From the NCBI GenBank assembly GCA_002393955.1, contig DGSK01000020.1, positions 8,451-72,450 of the forward strand: DNA of 64,000 nucleotides. Reading direction: 5' to 3'. Each line of letters starts with the position of its first letter. Position 1 is the first letter of the stretch. The notes below the pieces were generated by a model. That model made no database searches. It was not told the DNA's origin and saw only the letters and a program-made list of their open reading frames with translations. This DNA is from Lachnospiraceae bacterium UBA4364. GTDB taxonomy: Bacteria; Bacillota; Clostridia; Lachnospirales; Lachnospiraceae. A program made the translations under genes and the position numbers. This document shows, piece after piece, positions 52,525 through 62,124 of the stretch.

Positions 52525-55500
52525 GGTTATCGCCCTCCCCGCCTTCAAAGTTTACATATATATGATGCTTAGCATTCCTTACACACATATCCGGTCTTAT
52601 AAGCAGACTGTCAAGATCTGTTTCGTGTTCCCCGGTTTCATCTGTATAGATAGCAGAAACCGTCATTTTTTTCAGCGAAGCCATCCCCCTGACCGAATTT
52701 ACTTTCATCATTATCTGTGAACGCTTCGGGATGATACCTATCCGCCAGCCTTCACCCTTCCCACCGCTTACAGGGTCTATATACTCCTCAAGTTCTTCGG
52801 CTATATGCTCCTGCAGCTCAAAACAATCTTCCAGATCATCCACGTCAAGCCACGCACTTACACACAGGCTGACAAATATCGGTTCGGAAATACGGATATT
52901 CGATGCCGCCACCGTCAGCTCACATTTTTCCAGAAGATAACTCTTAAGCTTGGCAGACAGCATATGGAAAGAAAATGCTCCGTCGTTATAATCCTTCATA
53001 AGCAGGAGTATCACCACATTATCGCCATCGGAAAGAACCTCTGCCTTGTCTATTCCCTCCGAATAGCCCTTAACAAGCCTTAAATAGTCTATTTTACTGA
53101 TAAGCCTTCTTCTTGAACTTATAATGTCCGCTCCCCGTGCAAGAGCCTGGGGTACGGTTTCCATAGCAGAGCCGCCATAGGACTTTACCGGATTATCAAC
53201 CGCATCCAAAAACATGGCATTTCCGCTCTTTCCCGTAATGGAATGCTCCGGAAGGTTACCCCTGTCTCCGTCACTTCTGTATGCCTTTACTTTAAAGGCA
53301 ACATCGCTTGTAACGGTAGGAATATCCTGATTCATTCCATCTCCGAATACCACTTCATTATTCAGACGGTCAAGACAGTATATCCTGCGTCTCTTATCAA
53401 AGAGGAAATTTTCAGCCTCTTCCCACTTGATATAGAAAGCAGACAGATTCCCGAGCACATCATACTCGGCTCTTGTTATCTCGGGGGTATGCTCTAAGAT
53501 ATATTCCCTTTCTTCCGCCGTGATAGCACCGATCTCATTCACCCACAGATCGATCTTTAACAGCTTGTCCGTTCCCAGCGCAAATCTCATTCCGGGAAGC
53601 GACTCGTCCATGTAGAAATCTTCTTCTATGCCGGTACTTATATTTGTAACGGTCATTCCGTTCATAAAGATACCGTTCACTACAGGAAGAAAACTTTTCC
53701 TGCTCTCAAGAATCTTATGCTTCTGGGTCGCAACAATCCTTATCCAGTACCGCTCCCTGTCCTCAATGCTGCTCTTTATAAAATCCGAAGGAGGATCAAA
53801 CATTATGATGCCGGATTTTGAAAATCCTTCAGTCAGATCAAGCACCCTTATCCGGCTGAACCCTCTTGTAGACCTGTACTCAAAACGAAGTCCCAGAGTC
53901 TCATGGTACACACTGTCCTTAAGCATAAAGAGTATGCTGGCAGGACCTGCACCGATAGGCTTATCAAATCCAAGGTAAAGGGCATCCTCCATATACTGAG
54001 ATGGCGAAAAAAGAGCTACACCTTCTTCAGTTTTTTCCATCTCATCAACCGTTTTTTTCTTTGTCCCCGATATAACCGAAATATTATTACATGGCATAAA
54101 TCTGCCTTCATAGCTGTAGGAAATCATCAGGTTCTTTATCCTGGGATAATGATGAGTAGCCGGACGCATATAGCAGTTATCCGCTCTCACACATCTCATA
54201 CGGATCATACGGGCCTCCGTACTGCCGGCCTGTATTGCCTGCCACTCATCAGGACATACAAAAGAAAGACTGATGTGTCCGGCTTCTCCGCCTGCAAGAT
54301 CGTAAGCGTAGAACCTGTCGCATTCAAGCTTTTTCCAACCCATCCCGTTAAAATATTCCAGGACTATCTCGTTTACATACACATCTGCAAATTCCAGTCT
54401 GTTAACCAGCCTTGGTTTTCTCTTTATTATCTTCAGCTCACTATCGATCTGCATCTGTGATACATCAATACGGTTTTCTTCATAGCTTATATCCGCCGAA
54501 AGCGTAACCCTTGAACCCGCCTTTGAAAAATAAGTATCCGATGCTATATAGCACTCTTTTGAGGGAACTATCTCTTTATCGAAAGGCAGAAAATCATCCT
54601 TATCAAGCTCAAAATCGCTGTCGCATATGGCATCTGGAACCACCGGCCCACCTTCAGAAGAAAACCCTACAGACTTTGCAAACATTATCTCATTTATGGG
54701 ATCATTTGCCTCAACCGCTATAACCGAGTATTCCTCACCTCCGACAGTATACTTATCACACTCGCCCTTAAAACCGATATTGACTATTTCCGGATCGTAA
54801 GTAGTCTCTACACTGTCTGCCGGAACAAAACTGCCGCCCTCATATCTGGATACGGAAAAACTGCCATCGGTTATACCATTTACGATCTTACTGCCGCCCT
54901 CAAACTTAAGGCTCACCACACCATCGGTCTGGTCAAATGCGTTTTTATGCATAACCACAAATGCATTTCTGCTTACGCTGTCTTTTCCGTCAAACATCCT
55001 GAAGGGCTTAAATTCCTTCTCGCGATTCTCTGCTGACTGGTCATCAGATGCAGATGATATCAGAACATTCTCATCACCTTCACCGAAATCCGGTGTCTCG
55101 GGCTTTAAAAGTTCCTGCTTTTTAAAGTCGCCCAGAACCGGATATACATTCCCATCCTTTTTGTCTGTCAGGAATATATCCTTTACGGCAGCAGATGTAA
55201 CGCACAGACTCCTGTCAGTTTCAAAAAGAACCGGCTCCGAATCCTCGCTTCCTATCACATCAGCTGACAAAACGGTTCCTTTTGCTACTGGCACGCCTTC
55301 TCCGTCAGCAGCTGCGGACGTCATGGTAACAATACTTACTGCCGGTTTCACACTCTTTAGTGTGAGATCCAGGAGATTTATAAACTCCCCGTGAAAGCGG
55401 TCCATAGTGCCATTTAAAAGCTTTATATTCTCACATACATTATCAGCATATACATGCGCAATAACAGAACCCACATCCGGATTTGTCGTGGACTTATCAA

Positions 55501-55591
55501 GTACCCACTCAGGGGTATAGCTTACCCGCAGAGCATCAATCCGATCCAGGATATCATTTTTGGTTCTTCCGTCTATTCTGGGATTATTCAT
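52517..55591 (-). CDS. CIS baseplate J-like protein, larger
   Basis: 1,024 residues from the ATG at 55591, which lies six bases after GGAGG and overlaps the gp25 stop. N-terminal NDILDRIDALRVSYTPEWV and NPDVGSVIAHVYADN match Afp11-type proteins. C-terminal baseplate-J region: LDRLNNEVVFGDGMNQDIP, AFKVKAYRSDGDRGNLPEHSI, PVKSYGGSAMETVPQALARG, ISKIDYLRLVKGYSEGIDKAEV (in pieces). The large middle part (about 200-640) is beta-rich. It would build the main baseplate wedge with gp25. Two J-like proteins in tandem are usual for extracellular CIS. Confidence 0.88.
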   Translation of the reverse strand: MNNPRIDGRTKNDILDRIDALRVSYTPEWVLDKSTTNPDVGSVIAHVYADNVCENIKLLNGTMDRFHGEFINLLDLTLKSVKPAVSIVTMTSAAADGEGVPVAKGTVLSADVIGSEDSEPVLFETDRSLCVTSAAVKDIFLTDKKDGNVYPVLGDFKKQELLKPETPDFGEGDENVLISSASDDQSAENREKEFKPFRMFDGKDSVSRNAFVVMHKNAFDQTDGVVSLKFEGGSKIVNGITDGSFSVSRYEGGSFVPADSVETTYDPEIVNIGFKGECDKYTVGGEEYSVIAVEANDPINEIMFAKSVGFSSEGGPVVPDAICDSDFELDKDDFLPFDKEIVPSKECYIASDTYFSKAGSRVTLSADISYEENRIDVSQMQIDSELKIIKRKPRLVNRLEFADVYVNEIVLEYFNGMGWKKLECDRFYAYDLAGGEAGHISLSFVCPDEWQAIQAGSTEARMIRMRCVRADNCYMRPATHHYPRIKNLMISYSYEGRFMPCNNISVISGTKKKTVDEMEKTEEGVALFSPSQYMEDALYLGFDKPIGAGPASILFMLKDSVYHETLGLRFEYRSTRGFSRIRVLDLTEGFSKSGIIMFDPPSDFIKSSIEDRERYWIRIVATQKHKILESRKSFLPVVNGIFMNGMTVTNISTGIEEDFYMDESLPGMRFALGTDKLLKIDLWVNEIGAITAEEREYILEHTPEITRAEYDVLGNLSAFYIKWEEAENFLFDKRRRIYCLDRLNNEVVFGDGMNQDIPTVTSDVAFKVKAYRSDGDRGNLPEHSITGKSGNAMFLDAVDNPVKSYGGSAMETVPQALARGADIISSRRRLISKIDYLRLVKGYSEGIDKAEVLSDGDNVVILLLMKDYNDGAFSFHMLSAKLKSYLLEKCELTVAASNIRISEPIFVSLCVSAWLDVDDLEDCFELQEHIAEELEEYIDPVSGGKGEGWRIGIIPKRSQIMMKVNSVRGMASLKKMTVSAIYTDETGEHETDLDSLLIRPDMCVRNAKHHIYVNFEGGEGDNLA

Positions 55592-56054
55592 TATCATCCT
55601 CCGGCTCATATTCAACACCAAAGTCATCCGACTCTTCAGGTACATCATTCTTATCCGTATTCAGGTAGAAAGGAAATACGAGATTATCCCTGGTATTTGT
55701 TTCGGTAACAACATAGCTGATACTTATTATCAGACGCCCCTCAAGTTCCTGATACTCTGTTGAAATATCGACATCGGATATGCGGGGTTCCTGGCTTGTT
55801 ATCTGCCTTTTCAGATCATCCTCCATAATGTTTATGTTTGTCACATTCACATCCATAAAGACATAATTCATTATGTTGCTGCCAAAATCAGGTCTGGCGA
55901 TCCTCTCCATCTGCTGCGTCATAAGTATTATATATACGGACTCACGGACACTGTCCTCATATGAAGACATTTTAAAGCGCCCGGTAGTAGGGTCTATGCT
56001 GACAGGATATGCTGTTCCGGTTCCAAGAAAACTCTTGTCTTTTTTTTCTGCCAT
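55584..56054 (-). CDS. CIS baseplate wedge protein, gp25-like
   Basis: 156 residues from the ATG at 56054, preceded by AGAGG; a GTG six codons upstream has no such site. The gpW/gp25 fold is recognisable: FLGTGTAYPVSIDPTTGRF, VRESVYIILMTQQMERIARPDFGSN with the E-R-x-x-x-P-D-F-G core, and LKRQITSQEPRISDVDI. It forms the inner wedge that nucleates the sheath. The acidic tail is extra. Overlap with the large J-like gene shows co-translation. Confidence 0.92.
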   Translation of the reverse strand: MAEKKDKSFLGTGTAYPVSIDPTTGRFKMSSYEDSVRESVYIILMTQQMERIARPDFGSNIMNYVFMDVNVTNINIMEDDLKRQITSQEPRISDVDISTEYQELEGRLIISISYVVTETNTRDNLVFPFYLNTDKNDVPEESDDFGVEYEPEDDNE

Positions 56055-56105
56055 TTTTCCTCTTTCCGCCACTGTTTTTGCGGCTGTCGATCATCTTTAC
56101 AATAC

Positions 56106-56945
56106 TTACTTGTTCTTTATCATAGAGCCCATAACTGTCGTGGAAGACGCACCGTCACCTACTGTAGTACTTGCAGAACCTGCTCCCTTGAAAGTTCTTC
56201 CCGATGCTGAGAACTCACCGCTGGTCTTAAGCTCAACCTTTGCACCTGTTCCCGAAGAGTCAACCACAAACTTTGTACATTTCAGATTCACTGTACCGCT
56301 GCTGTCGTTCATCGTAAGCTCTATGCTGTTACCCACCTTTATGGTAAGCTTCTTCTCTGTCTGAATGGCGATATTTCCGTTATCATCCGCAGTTTTTATT
56401 ACAATTGAATTCTTCTTATCCTTATCTGCGATGGTTATCAGCCCCTTATCATTGTCGAGCTCCACAATGTGGGCATTTGCGGCTGTTTCTATACGGATCT
56501 TATCCTTTGTGCCATCCTCGGTCTCATTGTCATCCGTAAAGGTGATGGTTGATCCATGCTTTGTAGTTATTGCCTTCGTCTTATTATTCTCGTCAACAAC
56601 CCCTTTTATGAACTGATCCTTATCATACTTCGGTACACATCCTATTATGTAGGGGCGCTCGATATTTCCCTGTTCGAAGGCAAGAAGGACCTGATCTCCC
56701 ACCTCGGGAAGGAAGTAATGTCCCCATTTGCTGCCTGATGACGGCTGGGCAACCCTTACCCACATAAGCATCTGATCCTGCTCCTGATCCTTTGTGGTTA
56801 CATTGACGCAAACCCTGCCCGGCATCTTTGCATCATACTTATTCTGCACGGTGCCCAAAAGTACACCGTATATACGGTTATCACCGGTCTCTGTCTTCTG
56901 GGTTTCCGCCGCAGATATATCACTTATGATGTCAAATAACTCCAT
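56106..56945 (-). CDS. CIS spike protein, gp5/VgrG C-terminal-like
   Basis: 279 residues. An OB-fold (about 25-105: GVLLGTVQNKYDAKMPGRVCVNV, MLMWVRVAQPSSGSKWGHYFLPEVGDQVLLAF, PYIIGCV, in pieces) matches the phage base V/gp5 family. A beta-helix-like part (about 125-220) has short repeats such as TKHGSTITFTDD and GLITIADKDKKNSIVIKT. A Ser/Thr/Gly-rich tail ends the protein. It would form the trimeric spike that pierces the target. No lysozyme domain and no separate PAAR-tip gene is visible. Confidence 0.9.
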   Translation of the reverse strand: MELFDIISDISAAETQKTETGDNRIYGVLLGTVQNKYDAKMPGRVCVNVTTKDQEQDQMLMWVRVAQPSSGSKWGHYFLPEVGDQVLLAFEQGNIERPYIIGCVPKYDKDQFIKGVVDENNKTKAITTKHGSTITFTDDNETEDGTKDKIRIETAANAHIVELDNDKGLITIADKDKKNSIVIKTADDNGNIAIQTEKKLTIKVGNSIELTMNDSSGTVNLKCTKFVVDSSGTGAKVELKTSGEFSASGRTFKGAGSASTTVGDGASSTTVMGSMIKNK

Positions 56946-57038
56946 GTTCTTTCCTCTGCCAATTCCTGTCGCAAACTATCCTATACCTACCTCCGCTGCA
57001 GTACAGCCTGCGCGGTACCTATTACTTTATTGCCTGAA

Positions 57039-58160
57039 TCACTTTATGGTGGCACTTCTGCCCTCTAATACTGTTCTGAACTTTCCTGTATCTCCCATCT
57101 GTGTATGTCTTACTCTGGTCAGGTAAAACTGGTTTGAAACAGTGGTTCCCAGCGATCCAAGCTCAATGAAGCACCCCGGTATGATTTCCGGAAGTCCTAC
57201 CATTTCTGCCTTTAATGACCCGAATCTGTATGCCATCCTCTCTGCAAGATACTCTGACCTGTACTGGGCAATAGTCTTATCATCAGCGGTAGGATCTATA
57301 TATACCTTCTTCTGGCCGTTTACTATCTTCTTTGCCTTGGACTTCTGGGATATCTTGTTGTTCATCTTCGAAGTCGAAGCAAACTGCTTAGCCTCACCCG
57401 GATTTTCATTTCTTACTTCCACCGCCCCGACAAGACCGCTTATATCATATGTCACATCAAAGCTCTGCAGCAGCGTCTCCGGGGTAATGGTGATCAATGT
57501 ATTCTTATTTTCCTTGGCCTTTCTGAAATAAACTGTACCGCCTATGGTATAAAACTCATAATTAAACTTCTTTGCCGCCTTTACCACAAACTCGTAATCA
57601 CTCTCGCAGTTCATCTCCACTGTGTAGGCTGACGGATTCTCATCCGTATTCTCAGGAGTCTCGGTGATCTTCAGTCCGCCATTTAAATAACTCTCATAAA
57701 AAGGCTGCTCAAGGATCTTCTTAACGGCCAGGGAATATTTCATATCCCCGGTGAACTGCTTAAATGAACAGTTGGCCATCATAGCACCCTTAACATCCAT
57801 AGCAGTAACCGTAATACATGGAACATCCATCTGATGGTAATTAAAGTTCACACGGGTTATTATTCCGTAAAATACTTCCCTGGCAGATGTGCCATACCCC
57901 ATGAATATCTGCACCGCAGATCCCAGAGTGATATACTTCTGTACATCCTCGGTAATGAAGCCGGTAAGATCCCTGTCGAATGTATTGTAAAGCGAAAAGG
58001 ATGCAACAGAGGCTTCAAACCCGCTGGTCAGTTCCACCTGTATATCGGATATGGCTAATCCCAGCTTATCCTTTGATATATCCTTACCGTCAACCTTTAT
58101 GACTGACACCGGCTTGCTGAAATTCCCATATGTCTTTTTTAATGAATCGAAATCCAACAT
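57039..58160 (-). CDS. CIS hub protein, gpD/gp27-like
   Basis: 373 residues. The late-control gpD/VgrG N-terminal fold is suggested by QVELTSGFEASVASFSLYNTF, TLGSAVQIFMGYGTSAREVFYGII, ITVTAMDVKGAMMAN, ESDYEFVVKAAKKFNYEFYTIGG and YLAERMAYRFGSLKAEMVGLPEIIPGCFIEL (in pieces). It links the tail tube to the spike encoded 93 bp downstream. Spacing of 11 bp to the tube-type genes upstream supports one operon. Confidence 0.9.
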   Translation of the reverse strand: MLDFDSLKKTYGNFSKPVSVIKVDGKDISKDKLGLAISDIQVELTSGFEASVASFSLYNTFDRDLTGFITEDVQKYITLGSAVQIFMGYGTSAREVFYGIITRVNFNYHQMDVPCITVTAMDVKGAMMANCSFKQFTGDMKYSLAVKKILEQPFYESYLNGGLKITETPENTDENPSAYTVEMNCESDYEFVVKAAKKFNYEFYTIGGTVYFRKAKENKNTLITITPETLLQSFDVTYDISGLVGAVEVRNENPGEAKQFASTSKMNNKISQKSKAKKIVNGQKKVYIDPTADDKTIAQYRSEYLAERMAYRFGSLKAEMVGLPEIIPGCFIELGSLGTTVSNQFYLTRVRHTQMGDTGKFRTVLEGRSATIK

Positions 58161-58171
58161 AATTCCAGTCC

Positions 58172-59017
58172 CTACATACTAAATATTGATTCACCTATGC
58201 TCTGCATCATGCCCGTTGCACTGCCCGAATCCTCAAATAACAGCTGATATGCTTTTTCCCATCGTCCCATGCTGGTTGCATCAACATCTTCATCCAGCAA
58301 TACCATCTCGAAATCCACACTGGATCTGAGCGGCTCGCCCCCTGAAGTGAACATTGTATACTCTGCCGACGTATTGCTTATAACACCTCTGTATAACATG
58401 TGTCCCCAGGCAAACTCAACAGTATTTGTGGCATCCTTTCTGCAGAGCGCAAGGAATGCTTCTGTCCTTTCCCGGACTTTATGTGCACCGGTCGTTGCAC
58501 GTATCGCCTTCTTAGCACCTAACTCAAATGCATCCATTGCGGTAACTGCAGCTATCTGGGCTGTACTTACGCCAAAGCTCCCGCTTGAACCCGCCGAACC
58601 GGCAGTTGCTGCCACCAGCGCCTGTGCCTTGGTAGCCATGCCATAATCCATATCTGCCCATGTGACCTCATCAAATATGAGGCGTACCCTCATGGTTATA
58701 CGGGGTTTAACCTCTTCATAGGAAACCGACGCTGCCATTTCTCCGCTTTTTTGGGATTCGCCGCCAAAGGACATCTTATTTACCAGATCGCCGCCCATGC
58801 CGCTGAACCTCAGTGTTGCAGGGTTGAACTGAACAGTAAAAGCCATCTTCTTGATATCATTCTTCTTCCCGAGCATGCTGCCCACACTGCCCGGAAGTCC
58901 ACCGGTTGCAGAGTTCTCCTCTATATTCGCCTGACGGTCGGGAGCACCATATAATACGATTATCTTGGCTTTCTGTATAAGCCCCATATTGGCTCTTACG
59001 TTATCTGCAAAATCCAT
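58172..59017 (-). CDS. CIS tube/hub-adaptor protein (gp53-like without LysM), paralogue B
   Basis: 281 residues. It shares with its neighbour the pattern F-x-V-Q-F-N-P-A-T-L-R-F (here AFTVQFNPATLRFSG), a middle MRVRLIFDEVTW, VEFAWGHMLYRGVI, AEYTMFTSGGEPLRSSVDF and a C-terminal EKAYQLLF. This is the CIS tube-protein family (Afp7/gp53 group). Many members end in LysM; neither copy here does. It is Ala/Ser-rich in the middle (about 115-160). It probably sits between tube and hub. Confidence 0.87.
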   Translation of the reverse strand: MDFADNVRANMGLIQKAKIIVLYGAPDRQANIEENSATGGLPGSVGSMLGKKNDIKKMAFTVQFNPATLRFSGMGGDLVNKMSFGGESQKSGEMAASVSYEEVKPRITMRVRLIFDEVTWADMDYGMATKAQALVAATAGSAGSSGSFGVSTAQIAAVTAMDAFELGAKKAIRATTGAHKVRERTEAFLALCRKDATNTVEFAWGHMLYRGVISNTSAEYTMFTSGGEPLRSSVDFEMVLLDEDVDATSMGRWEKAYQLLFEDSGSATGMMQSIGESIFSM

Positions 59018-59027
59018 AATGACCTCT

Positions 59028-59921
59028 TTATAAATTCAGGTTTATCAGCTTGTTATTGGTTAATTCGGAGAGCTTGCTTGCAAGCCCGGTATCTTTATCC
59101 TCTTTAAATACTTTCTTAAACGCCTCGTTCCATTGTTCATCAGAACCAGGAATATTGTCACGCTGCCTGATCCTGATATTTACGGTAGCCCTTACCGGCT
59201 CCCCTGCAGGATTGAACATAGTATAGGAACCGCTAACATTAACCAGCTGCCCCCTGAAACACATGCCCGACCAGTAAAACATCACCTGACTGGAAAAGGG
59301 ACTGACTAAAAGTGCCAGCAGTCCGTCCAGATATTTCTGTACAGAATGGTATGATTCCAGAGTGTTCTCCTCATGTCCCGGCAAAAGGCTTTTGCTCATT
59401 TCATTGGCTGCCTTCTGTGCCACGCCGTTTACAGGATTATCCGTATAAGTCTGCTCCGTAAATGCATCATTGATGGATACATCATCAAATATAAGATCAC
59501 AGCTCATCACAACATTTGTGACAACTTTATTCTGCCTTAAGTTGGTGGTAGCTCCGGCACCCATTCCGGACGCTTCAGTGTCCACCTGTTTACCGCTGGC
59601 AGAACTGAAAGACAATGTCTTGGGATTATACTGAACCTCCAGTATGGTAAAATGATCCCTTGTTGCCATCATGGCCGCTTTCCTTGAGAATGAATTTGCT
59701 TTTGCCATGGCATCCCTTGAAGGATCTATACCGCTCAAGACGCTGCCATAATCTCCATCATCAAGATATTGTTCAGCACCATCCCTGAATTCCTCTTCCA
59801 ATTTCTCAAGCTCATCGGCTGCCGTTTTTGTGGCCTCTGCCTTTTGATCTTGCCCGGAAATTGAACTATACTGCTCTGCAAAATATGAGAATTTAGGAAC
59901 ACATAATAACGCTCTTTCCAT
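59028..59921 (-). CDS. CIS tube/hub-adaptor protein (gp53-like without LysM), paralogue A
   Basis: 297 residues. An N-terminal ~90-residue helical extension precedes the family core: FTILEVQYNPKTLSFSS, VVMSCDLIFDDVSI, LLALLVSPFSSQVMFYWSGMCFRGQLV and GSYTMFNPAGEPVRATVNI (in pieces). It is a paralogue of the downstream gene with different N- and C-termini. Two adjacent copies suggest a two-layer adaptor between tube and hub. Ends without LysM. Confidence 0.87.
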   Translation of the reverse strand: MERALLCVPKFSYFAEQYSSISGQDQKAEATKTAADELEKLEEEFRDGAEQYLDDGDYGSVLSGIDPSRDAMAKANSFSRKAAMMATRDHFTILEVQYNPKTLSFSSASGKQVDTEASGMGAGATTNLRQNKVVTNVVMSCDLIFDDVSINDAFTEQTYTDNPVNGVAQKAANEMSKSLLPGHEENTLESYHSVQKYLDGLLALLVSPFSSQVMFYWSGMCFRGQLVNVSGSYTMFNPAGEPVRATVNIRIRQRDNIPGSDEQWNEAFKKVFKEDKDTGLASKLSELTNNKLINLNL

Positions 59922-59933
59922 GTTTTTTATCCT

Positions 59934-62051
59934 TTATAGTCCGCGCCTGCTCTTTTCTAACTGCATCCTGTTTTCCAGCTTCGAGACCACCGTCTCCGAG
60001 ATGGTATTCATCTGCTGCTTTACGCTCTGCTCTATCATCCGCTTAAGTTCCACATCGCTTCTTACCGTCTCGCTGACCATATTGGCATTCTCAATCTGCC
60101 TTACCGATGTGGTATCCATACGGTTCTCAAAGGTCTGCTCCTTAACTACCGTATTATTCTCAACAGACTTCTTCAGCTGACCGATGGTCTCGATTATCTC
60201 TTCTTCATCTATGGTCTCATTTATGCGGTGAACCATTGCCAGATTAGTCCTGAAAATATTTTCATCGGTCCTTCTTCCGGTTACTTCCGTATTTCTTCCG
60301 GTTATGCGTCCAAGCTCTTTCTCTGTCCGGTCAATGTTCACTTCGCTTACAGACGGCTCCTTGTACTCCATCGGGGCAGCTGCTTTAGGCTGCTCCGGTA
60401 TATGAGTCTCCTGCATAAGCCTGGCTATTGCATTTCTTGTTTCATCCTCTGCACGCCTCGTAATGTCCCGTCCCTGAACATACTGTTCTATAACCTGCAT
60501 GATCTCGGGATTATCGTCCCTGCCTAACTGCAGAGCTTCCATTATCGCCTGTTTTCTTATGTCCTTTTTAACCTCAGGTCTGACTTCCGCAGGGGCCGGT
60601 TTATAATTTCTGTCAAGAAGAGCCTTTACCGATTCCTTTCGCGTTGCTGAAGGTCCGTCAACACGTTCACGTTCTTTCACGCTCTCCTGCTTCATGAGAT
60701 TATTCATTATCTCAACATATTTATCTTGTCTGAGAACGTTCTGCTCGTTTATCTTTGTAAGCTGCTGCTGTAAAAGATTAATATCTTCTTCCGGTGAGAT
60801 CCGCTCCTTTATTACCCTGGGAGCAGGCTCTGTTTCGCTGCTTATATTTACGGTCGTATTCTGTGGCTGCAGCTTCCTCTCTCTGATCTCACTCCTGTTA
60901 AGCTGGGATATCTTTTCTTCCGTTTCCCGTTCCGTAAGGCTCTTAAGCTCACGTTCTACACGTTCTATTTCCGTAACGGCAGTTTCTTCAGTTTCTTCGG
61001 GAAATACATTTTCACGCTGAACGATATCTATATTGCGTGCGCCCTCATTTACTATATTTACCCTGTTGGTTATGTAATTATTGGACGTCCTTGCCGCATC
61101 CGCCTTTATAAGTATGCGGTTCACGGTATCACCTGCAGTCTGGTACAGGGCATTGGAAATATCAAGGTACTGTGTATTACGGCTTTCAACCTTCTCAAAC
61201 TGGCTGATGTAAAGATTCCTTATTGTATCAAGTAATACTGATGATGTGATCTGATTCTTCACATCCGGAGCTTTTCCCTCTTCACCGGCTTCAAAAATCT
61301 CATCCTCATAAAGGTTCTCGTTCTTATATATGAGCTGTGAGGGACTGCCTGACGCATTCTCACGAAGCATATTCAGCATGATCTGCGATGCAGTGTAATC
61401 CTGTGCCGCAAGGGTTATTTCATTATTCTCAACCTGTGACGGATATATGCTCTTCCTGAAATTATTTATTATCCGGTATATCGCACCCGTCTTCAGTCTG
61501 TTAAAAATATTCTGATAAAGCTCTTCATGATACTCATCAGAGTAGGATACGGACTCCGGAACTCCGGCTTCCTCATTATGGATATTTTCCTCGTACTGCT
61601 CAAGTACCATACGGAAATTGTCCGTCTGAGAAAGATAGTAGCCTATCTTTTCCTGTGTTTCGTATATATCATTCTTGGTGTTGCGTACCTCGGACATAAA
61701 AGTCTTCACATCCGTTACGCCCATACGCATGAGCACATCCGTTATATATACACGGTCCTTATATGTAAGCTCCACATTACCATTGTAGAGCACCGTATTG
61801 AGGAAATGATTTATTATCTCGGTCTTCTGGGCAAATGTTCCTGTATTGCTAATATTATTGAAAATGCTGGTATTGTCGCCCTCCGCAAAGATTATCTCAG
61901 GGGGCGTATTCAGCACGTGGAGCAGATCCTCGCCCGAAACCTTGCTGCTCATCAGCTTATAGGGTACCTGAAGACGCTCTGCGAAACTCTCGTTATCGCT
62001 GATCATCCTCCGGCTGCAGTTAATTTCAATTGGTGCCTTTATCGTTAGCAT
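59934..62051 (-). CDS. Long helical CIS protein, candidate tape measure or chaperone
   Basis: 705 residues, hydrophilic, mostly helical. The first ~350 residues hold mixed helices (AERLQVPYKLMSSKVSGEDLL, MGVTDVKTFMSEVRNTK). The rest is strongly coiled-coil-like with many Glu, Arg, Gln and Asn (TEIERVERELKSLTERETEEK, EDINLLQQQLTKINEQN, ELKRMIEQSVKQQMNTI). No transmembrane segment. It lies between the tail-tube-like gene and the tube-adaptor genes, where tape-measure or assembly proteins are often encoded. A tape measure is the leading guess from position and helicity; I see no specific motif. Confidence 0.75.
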   Translation of the reverse strand: MLTIKAPIEINCSRRMISDNESFAERLQVPYKLMSSKVSGEDLLHVLNTPPEIIFAEGDNTSIFNNISNTGTFAQKTEIINHFLNTVLYNGNVELTYKDRVYITDVLMRMGVTDVKTFMSEVRNTKNDIYETQEKIGYYLSQTDNFRMVLEQYEENIHNEEAGVPESVSYSDEYHEELYQNIFNRLKTGAIYRIINNFRKSIYPSQVENNEITLAAQDYTASQIMLNMLRENASGSPSQLIYKNENLYEDEIFEAGEEGKAPDVKNQITSSVLLDTIRNLYISQFEKVESRNTQYLDISNALYQTAGDTVNRILIKADAARTSNNYITNRVNIVNEGARNIDIVQRENVFPEETEETAVTEIERVERELKSLTERETEEKISQLNRSEIRERKLQPQNTTVNISSETEPAPRVIKERISPEEDINLLQQQLTKINEQNVLRQDKYVEIMNNLMKQESVKERERVDGPSATRKESVKALLDRNYKPAPAEVRPEVKKDIRKQAIMEALQLGRDDNPEIMQVIEQYVQGRDITRRAEDETRNAIARLMQETHIPEQPKAAAPMEYKEPSVSEVNIDRTEKELGRITGRNTEVTGRRTDENIFRTNLAMVHRINETIDEEEIIETIGQLKKSVENNTVVKEQTFENRMDTTSVRQIENANMVSETVRSDVELKRMIEQSVKQQMNTISETVVSKLENRMQLEKSRRGL

Positions 62052-62124
62052 TTATTATTTCCCTCGTATCCACTCAGGACAGCCCAAAATACTTTCCGCT
62101 TAGGGCTTACAGACAGAGTTTTAT

